From: Cephalopachus bancanus
Lineage: Eukaryota > Chordata > Mammalia > Primates > Tarsiidae
Assembly (NCBI GenBank): GCA_027257055.1
Contig: JAPVLO010000097.1
Location: 4,588,001-4,652,000 of the forward strand
Length of the DNA: 64,000 bases
Reading direction: 5' to 3'
Shown here: positions 48,466-59,620 of the stretch, in pieces
Numbering within the stretch: position 1 is the first letter of the stretch
Layout: every line of letters starts with the position of its first letter
Position numbers and translations under genes: made by a program
Notes under the pieces: generated by a model
Seen by the model: only the letters and a program-made list of their open reading frames with translations
Databases searched by the model: none
Told to the model about the DNA's origin: nothing

Positions 48466-49289
48466 ATGAAGACACTTCTCAAAAGAAGACACATGAGCAG
48501 CCAACAGATACATGCTCAGCCTCACTAATTATCAAAGAAACGCAAATCAAAACCACACTGAAATACCATCTAACTCCAGTCAGGATGACCATCATTAATA
48601 ACTCAAAAAACAACAGATTCTGGAGAGGATGTGGAGAAGAGGGAACACTTCCACACTGTTGATGGGAGTGTAAGTTAGTATAACCCCCATGGAAAACAGT
48701 GTGGTAATTTCCAAAAGATCTAAAAATTGACCTCCCATATGACCCAGCAATCCCCCTTTTGGGAATATGACCAGAGGAACTCAAATCATTCTACAAAAAG
48801 GATACCTGTGTATTCATGTATTACAGCACTATTCACAATCACAAAATCATGGAACCAACTGTGCTACCCATTGAGAGTGGACTGGATTTTTAAAAGTGAT
48901 ACATATAAACAATGATATATTACACAGCCATAGAGAAGGACAAAATTATGGACTTTGCAGCAATTTGGATGGACCTAGAATCTATCATACTCAGTGATCT
49001 ATCACAGAAACAAAGAACGGAGCACCACATGTTCTCACTTATAAGCAGATCCTGAACATTTATCATAATACTACAGGAGAGGGATTGGCAGTGTGGTAGG
49101 ACACTGCCAGGGGAGGGAGTGGGGCATATAACATCAATAAGCATATCTGATACTGAACCAGATGAAGTGAGGACCAATGGAAGTCCCAAATTTCACCTGT
49201 ACATTGACCACTTATGTATCTAATCCTGAATTGTACCCCACATCTTTAAAATAAAATAATACTAAAAAAGAAAAAGAAAAAAAAAAAAG
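48466..49289 (+). mobile_element. L1, 5'-truncated sense copy
   Basis: Covers the ORF2 C-terminus (from AAGACACTTCTCAAAAGAAG) through the 3' UTR (CCTGAATTGTACCCCACATC) to an A tail. Probable target duplication AAAATTTTT(T)AA at 48451-48462 and 49290-49300, meaning it inserted into the tail of the preceding L1. Frame 48727-48915 is an ORF2 remnant. Confidence 0.85.
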
Positions 49290-49380
49290 AAAATTTTTAA
49301 GATGACCAGATCTATAGGAATACAACCATTTCCAGAGAATAAGTAATGCATGGGCAGACATAAAGGTGGATATTGTTTAT

Positions 49381-49382
<2 letters not shown>

Positions 49383-49430
<48 letters not shown>
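49383..49430. repeat. (GA)n microsatellite
   Basis: 24 uninterrupted units. Minus-strand frame across it encodes a Ser-Leu repeat only. Confidence 0.98.
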
Positions 49431-49431
<1 letters not shown>

Positions 49432-49606
49432 AACATCTAAATAACAAGAACAATAACAGCAGATGTGGCAACTAACACAAGTGGAACTAAAAAACGATTG
49501 TGTATATTGACAAAATTACAAACAGTAAGAGAAATAATAATACTGAAAATCTAAAGTTGAAGAGTTTAAAATATATAAAACAAAATTCTTAAAAACATGG
49601 GGACTG

Positions 49607-49914
49607 GGCTGGGCACAGTGGCCCATGCCTGTAATCCCAGCACTTTGGCAGGCCGAGGTGGGAGGATCACTTGAGTCCAGAAGTTTGAGACCAGCCTGGG
49701 CAACACAGTGAGATCTTGTCTCTTCAAATAATTTAAAAAACAAAAACAAAAACTGGGTATGGTAGCATGCACTCGTAGTCCCAGCTACTTGGTGGCTGAG
49801 GTGGAAGGATCGCCCGAGCCCAATTGGTCAAGGCTATAGTAAGTCATAATCATGACACAGCATTCCAGCCTGGGTATCAGAGTGAAACTCTGACTCAAGG
49901 TGGGAAAAAAAAAA
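49607..49914 (+). mobile_element. Old Alu (AluJ-like)
   Basis: Starts GGCTGGGCACAGTGGCCCA, standard ancestral B box (AAGTTTGAGACCAGCCTGG), ends TCTGACTCAAGG plus A run. No lineage hairpins. Confidence 0.9.
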
Positions 49915-50549
49915 CCCATATGGAATGACATTTTAAATTTAAACACACAGTCTTTATCTCAGAATCCTCTTCTGTAACAAATCCATTCTGTGTGCAGGTG
50001 TTACCTCGTCCTCTTTACATATCCTGTGGGAATTGGGTCTTGGGGAATGGACATTTAAATGATGGTACTCTACTGCTATCACTGTGAATAATAAAATCCT
50101 TTGTCTCTGACCCACTAATTGCATGTTTTCCATACAGCCATGAAAGCCAACTAGCTACCCAGGGTAAAATTTCAGTCTTTCACAGTTCTTGTCATCACCA
50201 GTAACTTTCTTCATATAAAATATGCAAGAATCATGTATGAAAATTGGTATCAAACCCAAAGCAAAGTCAGTAATCAAAGAAACTGAAATCATATACCATA
50301 TTAATTGACAACAATCAAATGTGAAATGTATTTTTTTTGTAACTAGAAACAAGATGTAACTAATTGAGAATGAAAGTACACCTTTTATAGTAACTATCAG
50401 ACCAAGGAAAAGATAAAAATATTTTAAAATGCCAAAGCAAGAGCGGTACACAAAAGTGAAGTCATCAGTACAAATGTTTTACTATGTGTTTTAAATAATG
50501 CAAACATACTAAATTATTTTAGAAAAAGAAAATAAGATAAACTTGAAAT
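49915..50549. other. AT-rich unique DNA
   Basis: No gene identified; may hold more of the old L1 that becomes clear further right. Confidence 0.4.
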
Positions 50550-51760
50550 AAAAGAGAAATAAGGCAGCAAAATTAGTTAATATGAAATTTAAAAATATAG
50601 CCAAATATTTTAAAAAATAGAATAAAAGCAAATGCCTAATAACAGTATTAACAAATATAAACTACAATTATAAGTGATAAACACAATTGACAATGGTATT
50701 ACAAATAAGCAAAATACCAAGTTCTTCCAAAGATAGCAAAAAAATTTTAAAATGCCAACACATTCTCAAATGATTTTTTATGGAGTGCTAAATTCTATTT
50801 CTAAGATTTCATTTGCGAATTTAAAAATTTATATTAATCAAGCAGGATTTATTTCAGGAACACAGGAGGAATGAATATTACATAATTTATTATTATGTTC
50901 ATAATTATTAGGTCAATTAAGAAAATCAAGATCATCATCATATTTTTTGAAAAGGCACTGAATGAAATTTAACAGTTGTTATTTTTGAAAATACCATAAG
51001 CGTAGAATCAACATGATTAAAAGATAGACAATATCATATATTCCTAATGGTAAAATCCAAAGGAAGCTACCTTTAAAATTGGAAAAAGTACTTATGATAT
51101 CTAACATCCTTACTAGAAGGTTTTAGCCAATGTTTTAATACATGACGCAGAACTGAGTAAAAGACATAAAAAACAGTGGTTCATCGAAAGAAAATGCAAA
51201 ATATTATCTTATGGAAAATGCACACAATTATTATATGTATTACAAGAGAAAAATACACAAACAACAGCATGTCCATATGCAGATAACGGCAAATGTGAAA
51301 ATAAAATAATATAAAGAACTTTTACACGTTGAATAAAAATATAAAATATCAAGGATCTATTTTTACAAGAACAGATTTAATATATAAACAAAATTACAAA
51401 TATGCTTGAGAGATATAAAGTACTTAAATGAGAAGATTATGCTAGAGATATCAGTTATTACCAAATTAGTTTGCAGTTTAATCCTATTCAAATGAAAATT
51501 AAATGCCATTTGAGGTTAATTTAACAAAATAATACTAAATTTTTCCTGGAAAAATAATCAAGTGAGAATAACAAATAACTTTTAAAAACAAAATAAGAGG
51601 AAGAGATAACTCTTTTCATAGTAAATGTAAAATAAAGCTATAACAATTAAAATAGCATGGAACTGATACAAATATAGAAAGGCCCTGATCAATGACAGAA
51701 AAAGATATCCCAAAATAGAAATTTTAATATATAACCACATCACAAAATAATGGCTTACAG
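50550..51760 (+). mobile_element. Old L1 ORF2 fragment (sense)
   Basis: Diverged reverse transcriptase sequence. At 50842-50871 the frame reads A-G-F-I-S-G-T-Q-E-E, the L1 G-F-I-P-G-M-Q block; near 51640-51690 AGCTATAACAATTAAAATAG and GGAACTGATACAAATATAGA match the ORF2 C-terminal half. Frame is lost within tens of bases everywhere. Confidence 0.75.
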
Positions 51761-53567
51761 GAGACCTATTCAGTGAACATCCTTAAGACACTACGCTAGT
51801 AATTAATGATGGGGTTGGAGGCAGAACTGACTTTCAATCTTCACTTCACATCTTTCATTATTAGTAACTCGAGATTGACATGAAGTGCGTGTAAGAAAGA
51901 AACCTTTGTTATTAAACCATTGAGTTTTAGGGAGCTTTTTGTGGCACAGAATAATTTAGCTTAGAACTGATAATTGTGTTCCAAAATGACTTTTCCAGTA
52001 AAATTTAATTTCAACTCATAATATAAGCAGATTTGAAATGTCTTTATCTATATTAAACAGGTAGCAAGGGGCTTCAGTGTCTTATGGAACTAGGGTGCAA
52101 AATATTACGCTGCCAGTAGGTGTCCTCATCTACATTGTGCAGTGCATTCTATTTTCTCAGCTACATAATTTTGAATTGTTGTGCATTGATTTCAATATAC
52201 ACATTGTTAAATTAATATTTAATGTCATCATTTGCTGAACGTGACAATTAATAGAGATTACTGAAGCCATCATTAAATAAGTTAACTAATTCATGCACAG
52301 TATTTTATGATTGTAATATTTGCACAAACACCTATAACCCCTTAACAATAACTTCTATTACAAATAAGCAGCCTAAAATCATTTACTCTCCTCCAATCAG
52401 CGCTTTAGGAGACAATGAAAACCCATCAGTGATAGGGCTTACTCATCTTTCAGTCTTTTTTGTTCCATACATGTCCATCCTTGTGCCAAACCCTGTGTCA
52501 AGTTGCCAGTTTGAGTCTGTCATAGAAAGTAAAAAACAATAATGGCGGAAACAAAATGAAAAATTAGCAGTCTGAATGTGTCTATGATAAATAGTTCTGA
52601 AACTGCTTTATGAAAGTACACTCTACCCTGTAGGAATATTCAGGATATAAATATGCCCTTTTATTTTACGAAATTAGATACAGCACTTGGAAACACTTCC
52701 TGAGGACCACTGCCTTACACCAATTAATTCTACCAATCTCTCTGCAGGCAAAGTAGCCAAAAAGTTTTTCTTTTGCACATGTTTTCTTTCAACCTGATGT
52801 GTTTGTCTGAGGGCCTATTTTCTGTGGTGATAGATGCCACAGAAACATTTGTTTTTTTGGACTAATTGGGTGACTTCGGTTCCCAGAGCTGTCAGCTTGA
52901 CAATTTTTACAACTGGTATGTTCAAGTGAAAGAAAATTTCTAAAATTAAAGATAAGTTCTACAGAACATGAAAACTAGACAAGGTTTAAAGGTCTGAAGT
53001 GCATGTTTTAAACTATGAGCACCTCCTAAAGGCTGGTTCAAAGAACAGAGACTTCACCATATCTCCCTTACGATTAGACATTTAAACAAAGCATAGAAAA
53101 AATCAATAGTCCATAGCTATCTTTTTGTTACTTCCTCCCCATCTATTTCCTCCCAACTTTTTTTCTTGCTTGCTTGGTTTTAAGATATTGTAAGCTGACT
53201 CAAACAGATTTTTAAAAAATTACATCAGTCACCAAGAACTAAGCAATTATATGAGTTATGGGTTTACAATCAAAGGAGGGCAGAAGTGAAGAAATGTTTA
53301 GTGATGAAAACTATGGTCAACAGCAAATATTTCTAAATGAAGACAGAAGTTAAGAAAATGGTAGCCAGGGAAACAAATATTTTTGCGTTTAAAACTTTGT
53401 ATAAAGATTTAAGAATTTGAATTCTAGAAAAAAATATTAATTATGATACTAGTTGTTTAAACATTTAGGAGGACTATTCATGTATTTTATAACCTATATA
53501 GCAAAAATTATTAAACTTGAAACTTGGATTTTTTAAAAAATATCAACTTTGAAAAAAATATGTATTT
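51761..53567. other. AT-rich unique DNA
   Basis: No gene or repeat identified. Confidence 0.5.
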
Positions 53568-53868
53568 GAATTGGGGTCTCAGTCTGTTGCTCAGTCTGGA
53601 GTGCAGTCGCATGATCACAGCTTACTACAGACTCAACTTCCTAGGCTCAGGCAAGTCTCCTGTTTCAGCCTCTTGAGTAACTGGGACTACAGGCACACAC
53701 CACCACACTGGGGTACTTACTTTTTTTCGTTTTCCTTTTTCTTTTTTTTGTAGAGACGAGGTCTCGCTATGTTACCCAGACTGATCTCAAACTCTGGGGC
53801 TGAAGCAATTGCCCGCCTCAGCTTCCAAAAACACAGTGCTGGGATCACAGGTGTGAGACACCTTGACA
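53568..53868 (-). mobile_element. Old Alu (AluJ-like)
   Basis: Reverse-orientation dimer with many differences, internal T/C-rich linker at 53718-53748, ends GGTGTGAGACACCTTGACA. No lineage hairpins. Confidence 0.85.
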
Positions 53869-54422
53869 TCCTATTACTTTACCTTTGATAATCATCCAAT
53901 TATGCTGTATTGATTAAAGAGGATGCTGTCAGTAATCTAAACTGCAGGATTTGGGATACAAAAGGGACCTCTTAAAGGTTTGCAGTGTGCATGCAACTGG
54001 ATTGCAAACAAAAACATGTTCCACAGGGGAACATCTTTAAGATTTTAGCTACAGTCTTGAGAGAACTTTTTTAGGTTCTCTGACCAGTCTGAAGGACTCC
54101 GTGATTATTCAGATGCAAGGAGGTTTTCCTTGAAGCATGAGCTGTATGAACTTATCTTTTCACTGGTAGCTTTTGTAAGCATATGGAGTTCAAAACCCTC
54201 ACTGGAGCCTTCAAGTGTCCATGTTCCTGCTCGCTATGGTGCTCTCTATCAGTGGCTCCACTGTTTCTTTTTTAATAAGCTCTGCATTCTGTGCAATAGG
54301 TGCCCTAAACCAAGCTTGTCCTCAATATGGCTAAGGGCATAATACAAGAAAAAGGTGGTATTAGTCTTATATTGTATCCTTACTCTCAGGTAAGTTTTCT
54401 AATTTGAATGCCATCTTTTAAG
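53869..54422. other. Unique DNA
   Basis: Frame 54130-54342 (70 residues) shows no domain; no gene supported. Confidence 0.45.
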
Positions 54423-54434
54423 AAGTTACCTCTT

Positions 54435-54723
54435 GGCCAGGCTTGGTGGCTCAGCCTGTAATCCCGTGCTTTGGGAGGCTGAGGTGAGTGGATTGCCTGA
54501 GCCCGCGGGTTCGAGACCCACCTGGGCAACTTGGTGAGACCTCATCTCTACAATAAATCAAGTAATTAGTCGGGCATGGTAGCGCGCGCCTGTAGTTCTG
54601 GCTACTTGGAAGACTGAGGCAGAAGGATCGCCGGAGCCCAGCAGGTCGAGGCTGCGGTGGCCAGGAGCAGACACTGCATGCCAGTCTGGGTGACAGAGTG
54701 AGACTCCAAGTCAAAAAAAAAAA
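54435..54723 (+). mobile_element. Alu, young lineage-specific type
   Basis: Perfect 12-bp target duplication AAGTTACCTCTT at 54423-54434 and 54724-54735. B box hairpin at 54505-54521 has one C-to-T-type mismatch (CCCAC). Confidence 0.96.
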
Positions 54724-54735
54724 AAGTTACCTCTT

Positions 54736-57292
54736 TTTAAGATAAAATGTTTCCTATATAAGTAAAAATGAGGTTTTTTTTTTTTGGCTCTGATATGTTT
54801 ACTAGCAAGTGATCAGCCTAGCTAATTTAACTGTAAGTTAAAACTGGGTATTCTAAGCAGCAGAGATGTATTTCTTAAAACTGGTAGCTTGGGAACATAA
54901 CTTCTGGTGAAACAGTGAGTGATTTCTATGCATCTGTTAAATGGATTCTTATCTGTTGAATTATCCTAGCATTTCAACTCCAAGCTTAAATCTGCATGTG
55001 GATGAAAATCTTTACAAATCCCCATAAGCTGAAGTGATAACACACTCCCAAATAACAAGGTGACAAAATTCAACCTCATAAGACTTCAAATGAATAACAG
55101 AAGGTTTATACTAAGTGTAAGTGAAGAGCAACTAGACATTAAATCATGACATTCAAAGCAGTAGTGTTGATGAGGAAAGTGTCAATGACCTTCCCTCCCA
55201 AGAACATACCACAATTTTATAGTAAAAGCACTTATGCATCAATATATATTTGTAGAGTACACCTCTCCAATGAAAGATGTTATTTCTAGAACATGTTAAC
55301 AAACACATATAGTATATCAACAACAGCAACAACAAAACTAAAGACAATTGTCCAAATACTTTAGTTCCTGAGGTATTATAAATACCAGGTTTGTATTACT
55401 CGTATTGTAAATTGATGTTTCTTAGTTTCTATTGAAAACATAAAGTTACTCATATTATGTAGACAAGTACTTCATTCTGGATAGAGTTACTCAAGGTGAA
55501 TGGAATGAAGACATCAGGGTGAATGTACCTCCATAGATTGATTCAACATAAGGGAAAGTCTTGAATTATTATGCTATGCTGAAGCTAGAGCTTTTAGAAT
55601 TTTTTTAAAAGATGGAAATTAAAATAATAATTTGGGGCTAGGTAATTTGTGGAAGTGGTACTATTTATCATAGGACATGAAAAATGGGAGATCCTTAACT
55701 TCAGAATGGGCTGTGCTATAATGAGAATCCTCAACTAAACATCCACCAAGGTTCTGCTATCGACATGGGTCTCTGTTGAAACTGACAAGTATATCAGCCT
55801 TGGGAGGGGGTAAATGATCAAATCAGACAAGGAAAAATTGTCAGCAGTCATCCAACTTCCAGAAAATCAGTTAGGGCTCTTCTTTTCTTTATCAAGGAAC
55901 ACATCAAAGACGGCATCTTGACACAGATAAGTAAGGTTCAGCCATGAGCAGAGTGCAGTGTGGCTTGAGCTTGTCTCAGCTAGGGAGGTTCTTTATACCT
56001 CTTTATAGAGCAGAAATGAGTTCCAGGGTGCAGATGATGGGCATGGAGTATCTGATGTAAGTGACAGAGTAATGACCGCTGTTTCATGAGAATGTGAGAA
56101 GACAGTAAAACGTTAGAAGTTCAGAGAAGATTTTTGAGAAGAAGTCTTAGAGACAGACTCTGCACTTTTGATTCAAGCCAAAAGGATGCAGAGTGGGGTA
56201 TCTTATTAAAAAGCTGGGAGGATTACATGAAATTAAGCATATTAAACATAATCTCCTCCCAAAAAAGTCACGAAAGAGACAAAAACAACCAAACAAACTT
56301 TTGAACAATATAAAAAGAGAAGTTCTTACATTTAAGAAATAAGAGCAAGGTTCTATTTAAAAAAAATTAGAGAACTACCAAAGCTCTTGGAAATTAAAAA
56401 TATCACCAAATTCTCAACAGAAAGGCTGGAAGATAAAGGTAAAGAAATCCCCCTAGGAAATGTATTTAAGAGAGTTAAGGAATAAGAGAGAAAGAGGGGG
56501 ATGGAGAGAGTGGGATAGAGGGAGAGGGAGGGGAGAAAATAACAAATAAAAAATTAAGAATCAATAATTCAGAAAGTTTTACATTAAAAAAAACCCGGAA
56601 GTTCCAGAAAATGAGACAATAAAACTAAGGAAGCCAACTTACATCTTCTTCAGATAAAGCTTATGCTGCCCCACTAATTTTCAGTCAATCTATGCTTATT
56701 TTTGACATTCAGAAAAGGCTACAAAGCATAAAAAAGCATCTTACATCATTTCCATCCTTACAACGCAACTTGAGAGGAATTTTGGAAGTATAAATAGGTA
56801 TTTAATGTTTGTTGAAGTAGTAATTTTAGAACTGGGGACAGCCACACACATCTCCAGCAAGCATCTCCTGAGAAACTTTCTTACAATTGATGATTTGCCC
56901 TTATCAAGAAATGTGCATATTTTGAGAGAGGACACATTGAACTGCCCAGGATGAATTGTTACAAATCAGTTGCCCCCTTATCAGTTGCCTCCTTTGTGGA
57001 TCTTCCTATCTGTTCTGGTTGCTGAAAGGCTGTCCCCACCCTCTTGTTTAAATTCCATGCCCTGATTCCTGCATGACTCACACCTAAATTTGGGCAAATA
57101 TTTATTGAGCAAGTACTAAGATTAGGACCTTACCCATATCCTGTCCTTTGGTCACAGTCGTATTCTATTCCTGTTTTGAGCTCCTTCTGCGATGAGAGCA
57201 CAAACCACAAGTACTTTAGTCCTTCATGATGTCCAGTTGTCCCTTATTGTTGCTGCCTCCCTTCCCTCGTAGTACTGATAAGTAGGCTCTTT
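54736..57292. other. Unique DNA, no gene seen
   Basis: About 2.5 kb. 56480-56540 is a G/A-rich tract (GAGAGGGAG units). 56160-56700 is A-rich and might be an unidentifiable L1 5' part. No exon recognised. Confidence 0.4.
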
Positions 57293-57305
57293 AAAGTTAT
57301 TTTCT

Positions 57306-57457
57306 TTTAGCCAGGCATGGTGACACGTGCATGTAGTTCCAGCTACATGGAAGGATCGGCAGAGCCCAGCAGGTCGAGGCTGCGGTGGCCGTGAGCACTC
57401 CAGCCTGGGCGACAGAGTAAGACTCCAACCCCCTCCCAAAAAAAAAAAAAAAAAGTT
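57306..57457 (+). mobile_element. Alu right arm only
   Basis: Begins at the start of the right monomer (AGCCAGGCATGGTGACACG), lacks about 15 bases before GGAAGGATCGGCAGAGCCC, and ends in a long A run (57439-57454) followed by GTT. Part of a compound element with the next Alu. Confidence 0.9.
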
Positions 57458-57737
57458 GCCGGGCTTGGTGGCTCAGCCTGTAATCCCGCGCTTTTGGGAG
57501 GCTGAGGTGAGTGGATTGCCTGAGCCCGCGGGTTCGAGACCCGCCTAGGCAGCGAGACCTCATCTCTACAATAAATCAAAAAATCAGCCGGGCCTGGTAG
57601 CGCATGCCTGTAATTCTGGCTACTTGGAAGGCTGAGGCGGAAGGATCGCCGGAGCCCAGCAGGTCGAGGCTGCGGTGGCTGGGAGCGGCCACTGCACTCC
57701 AGTCTGGGCGACAGAGTGAGACTCCAACTCCAAAAAA
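57458..57737 (+). mobile_element. Alu, young lineage-specific type
   Basis: Full dimer directly after the right-arm fragment. Perfect B box hairpin at 57528-57544. The outer duplication AAAGTTATTTTCT is at 57293-57305 and 57738-57750 and encloses both Alu pieces. Confidence 0.95.
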
Positions 57738-57750
57738 AAAGTTATTTTCT

Positions 57751-59040
57751 CTCAATTTCAGGCATACCCTGTCCCAAGCGAGCCTTCAAGAGTTTGAAAT
57801 TTCATACGATTTAGATGAAATAGTTTTTAAACATAAATATATGTTTATTACTGGCTAGCTACCATTAAAACCGTAGAAATGAGAATATCCCCCATCTCTT
57901 GCATATGTGTCTTTGAAATACCTTTCTTAAGGATGTCTCAAAATAATAGACCTCCCAGAAAGATAATGCTTATCTGTGATAATCACTCAGCTTTTTTTAG
58001 TTTTTATGTAACAAATGGATCACAGTGACACACATTATAAATTCTGCAATTAATAAGAAAACGGTTAATATTTTACATTAACTGTTTAAAAGACAAACTA
58101 TCTACCCAGCTAGTACCAGAACATAAATAGGGGTAAGCTTAATCTGTAAGCTTAATTATATTTAACAATATAATTTTCTTAAAAGTCTGTGAATGCTGAC
58201 TTTGTAATGGAAAAGATAATTATGCTATTTTTAAAATTTGTGAATAAATGGACCAAAAGAAGAAAGATTATTAAAGTTTTCTCTTGGTGAAAGATTATCT
58301 TAAATCTTTCTCAGGTATTTGGTAGCTTATAGATTATGCTACATCATTAAATTGCAACTTAACTTTAGTTACCAATCATTCCTCTTATAGTTGAATCCAC
58401 AGTCTTAAAGAATGCTATATATATTTATCTAAAACTTTTCTCTAAAGAACAAAGCAGATTTTGCTGAAATTATTATTATTTTTTTAGTTATCCAGCATTC
58501 CTGTGAAGGAAGTGACATTATTTCTACTTTGAAGATGACAAAACATTTAAGGAAAGTAAGTGTCATGCTTAAGATTATTCATCCAGTCAGAGGAATGGGA
58601 AGAGAACACTGGTCTCCTAAGCACAAGCTATACTTTGTCAACTGCCTCAATTTTCATTGGAGAAAAGGGCATAGTCAATATAAGTTCAGACAGTAAATAT
58701 GTTTTATTGTCCCCTAAACACTGACAGCTGTATTTCAGAATTTTCCTGAAGATAGATCTTTGCTTTTAAAAGGACACAAGGGCAAAAGTTTGTTACAACT
58801 AAACATGACCAAAGTCGTCAGTGTGATCTGTTTTATTTTCTCAAGATTTGTTTATCTTGAGAAAGAGGTCTTTTAAGTAATCCAAAGTGCTGATGTTACT
58901 CCATAAATACCTATATTCCTTGGTAGGTTTCTTGCATGTTATACAAATCATATTTTCTCAAAATAGCTGATCTTTAAATAGAATTCATGAAATCAACTAT
59001 GCAAACTTGACTCTAGGAGCACATGGGCAGAAACAATAAG
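57751..59040. other. AT-rich unique DNA
   Basis: No gene or repeat identified. Confidence 0.5.
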
Positions 59041-59319
59041 GGCCAGGTGCAATGGTTGTAATCCCAGCACTTTGGTGGGCCTAGGTGGGAGACTCCCTTC
59101 AGCCTAAGAGTTCGAGACCAGCCTAGGTAATATAGGGAGACCTTGTCGCTACCAAAAACATTAAAAAATGTGCCTGGCACATGCCTGTAAGTCCCAGCTA
59201 CTCAGATGGCTAAGGGAGAAGGATCCCTTGAACCCATGAGGCCCAGGCTGTGGTGTGCTAAGATAGTGCCACTACACTCCAGCCTGGTAACAGAGGGAGA
59301 TCCCGTCTCAAAAAACAAG
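59041..59319 (+). mobile_element. Old Alu (AluJ-like)
   Basis: GGCCAGGTGCAATGG start with a short gap in the A box region, ancestral wording otherwise (GAGTTCGAGACCAGCC), ends in CCCGTCTCAAAAAACAA. Confidence 0.9.
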
Positions 59320-59620
59320 GCCAGGCATAGTGGCTCATGCCTATAATCCCAGCACTTTGGGAGGCTGAGGTGAGAGGATTGCTTGAGCCCACAGGTTCGA
59401 GACCAGCCTGGGCAACTTGGTGAGACCTCATCTCTACAATAAATAAATAAATAGCTGGGCATGGTGGCGAGTGCCTGTAGTTCCAGCTACTTGGAAGGCT
59501 GAGGCAGAAGGATCATCTGAGACCTGCAGTTCGAGGTTGCGGTGGCCGTGGGCATGCCACTGCATTCCAGCCTGGGCGACAGAGTGAGACTCTAACTCAA
59601 AGCAAAACAAAACAAAAAAA
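59320..59620 (+). mobile_element. Alu, intermediate age, in the tail of an older Alu
   Basis: Starts GGCCAGGCATAGTGG directly in the A tail of the preceding Alu. B box context CACAGGTTCGAGACCAGCC. Ends CTCTAACTCAAAGC with (CAAAA)n. Confidence 0.92.

Noticed and set aside
49262..49471. Ser-Leu repeat frame on minus
   Set aside because: Comes from the (GA)n microsatellite.
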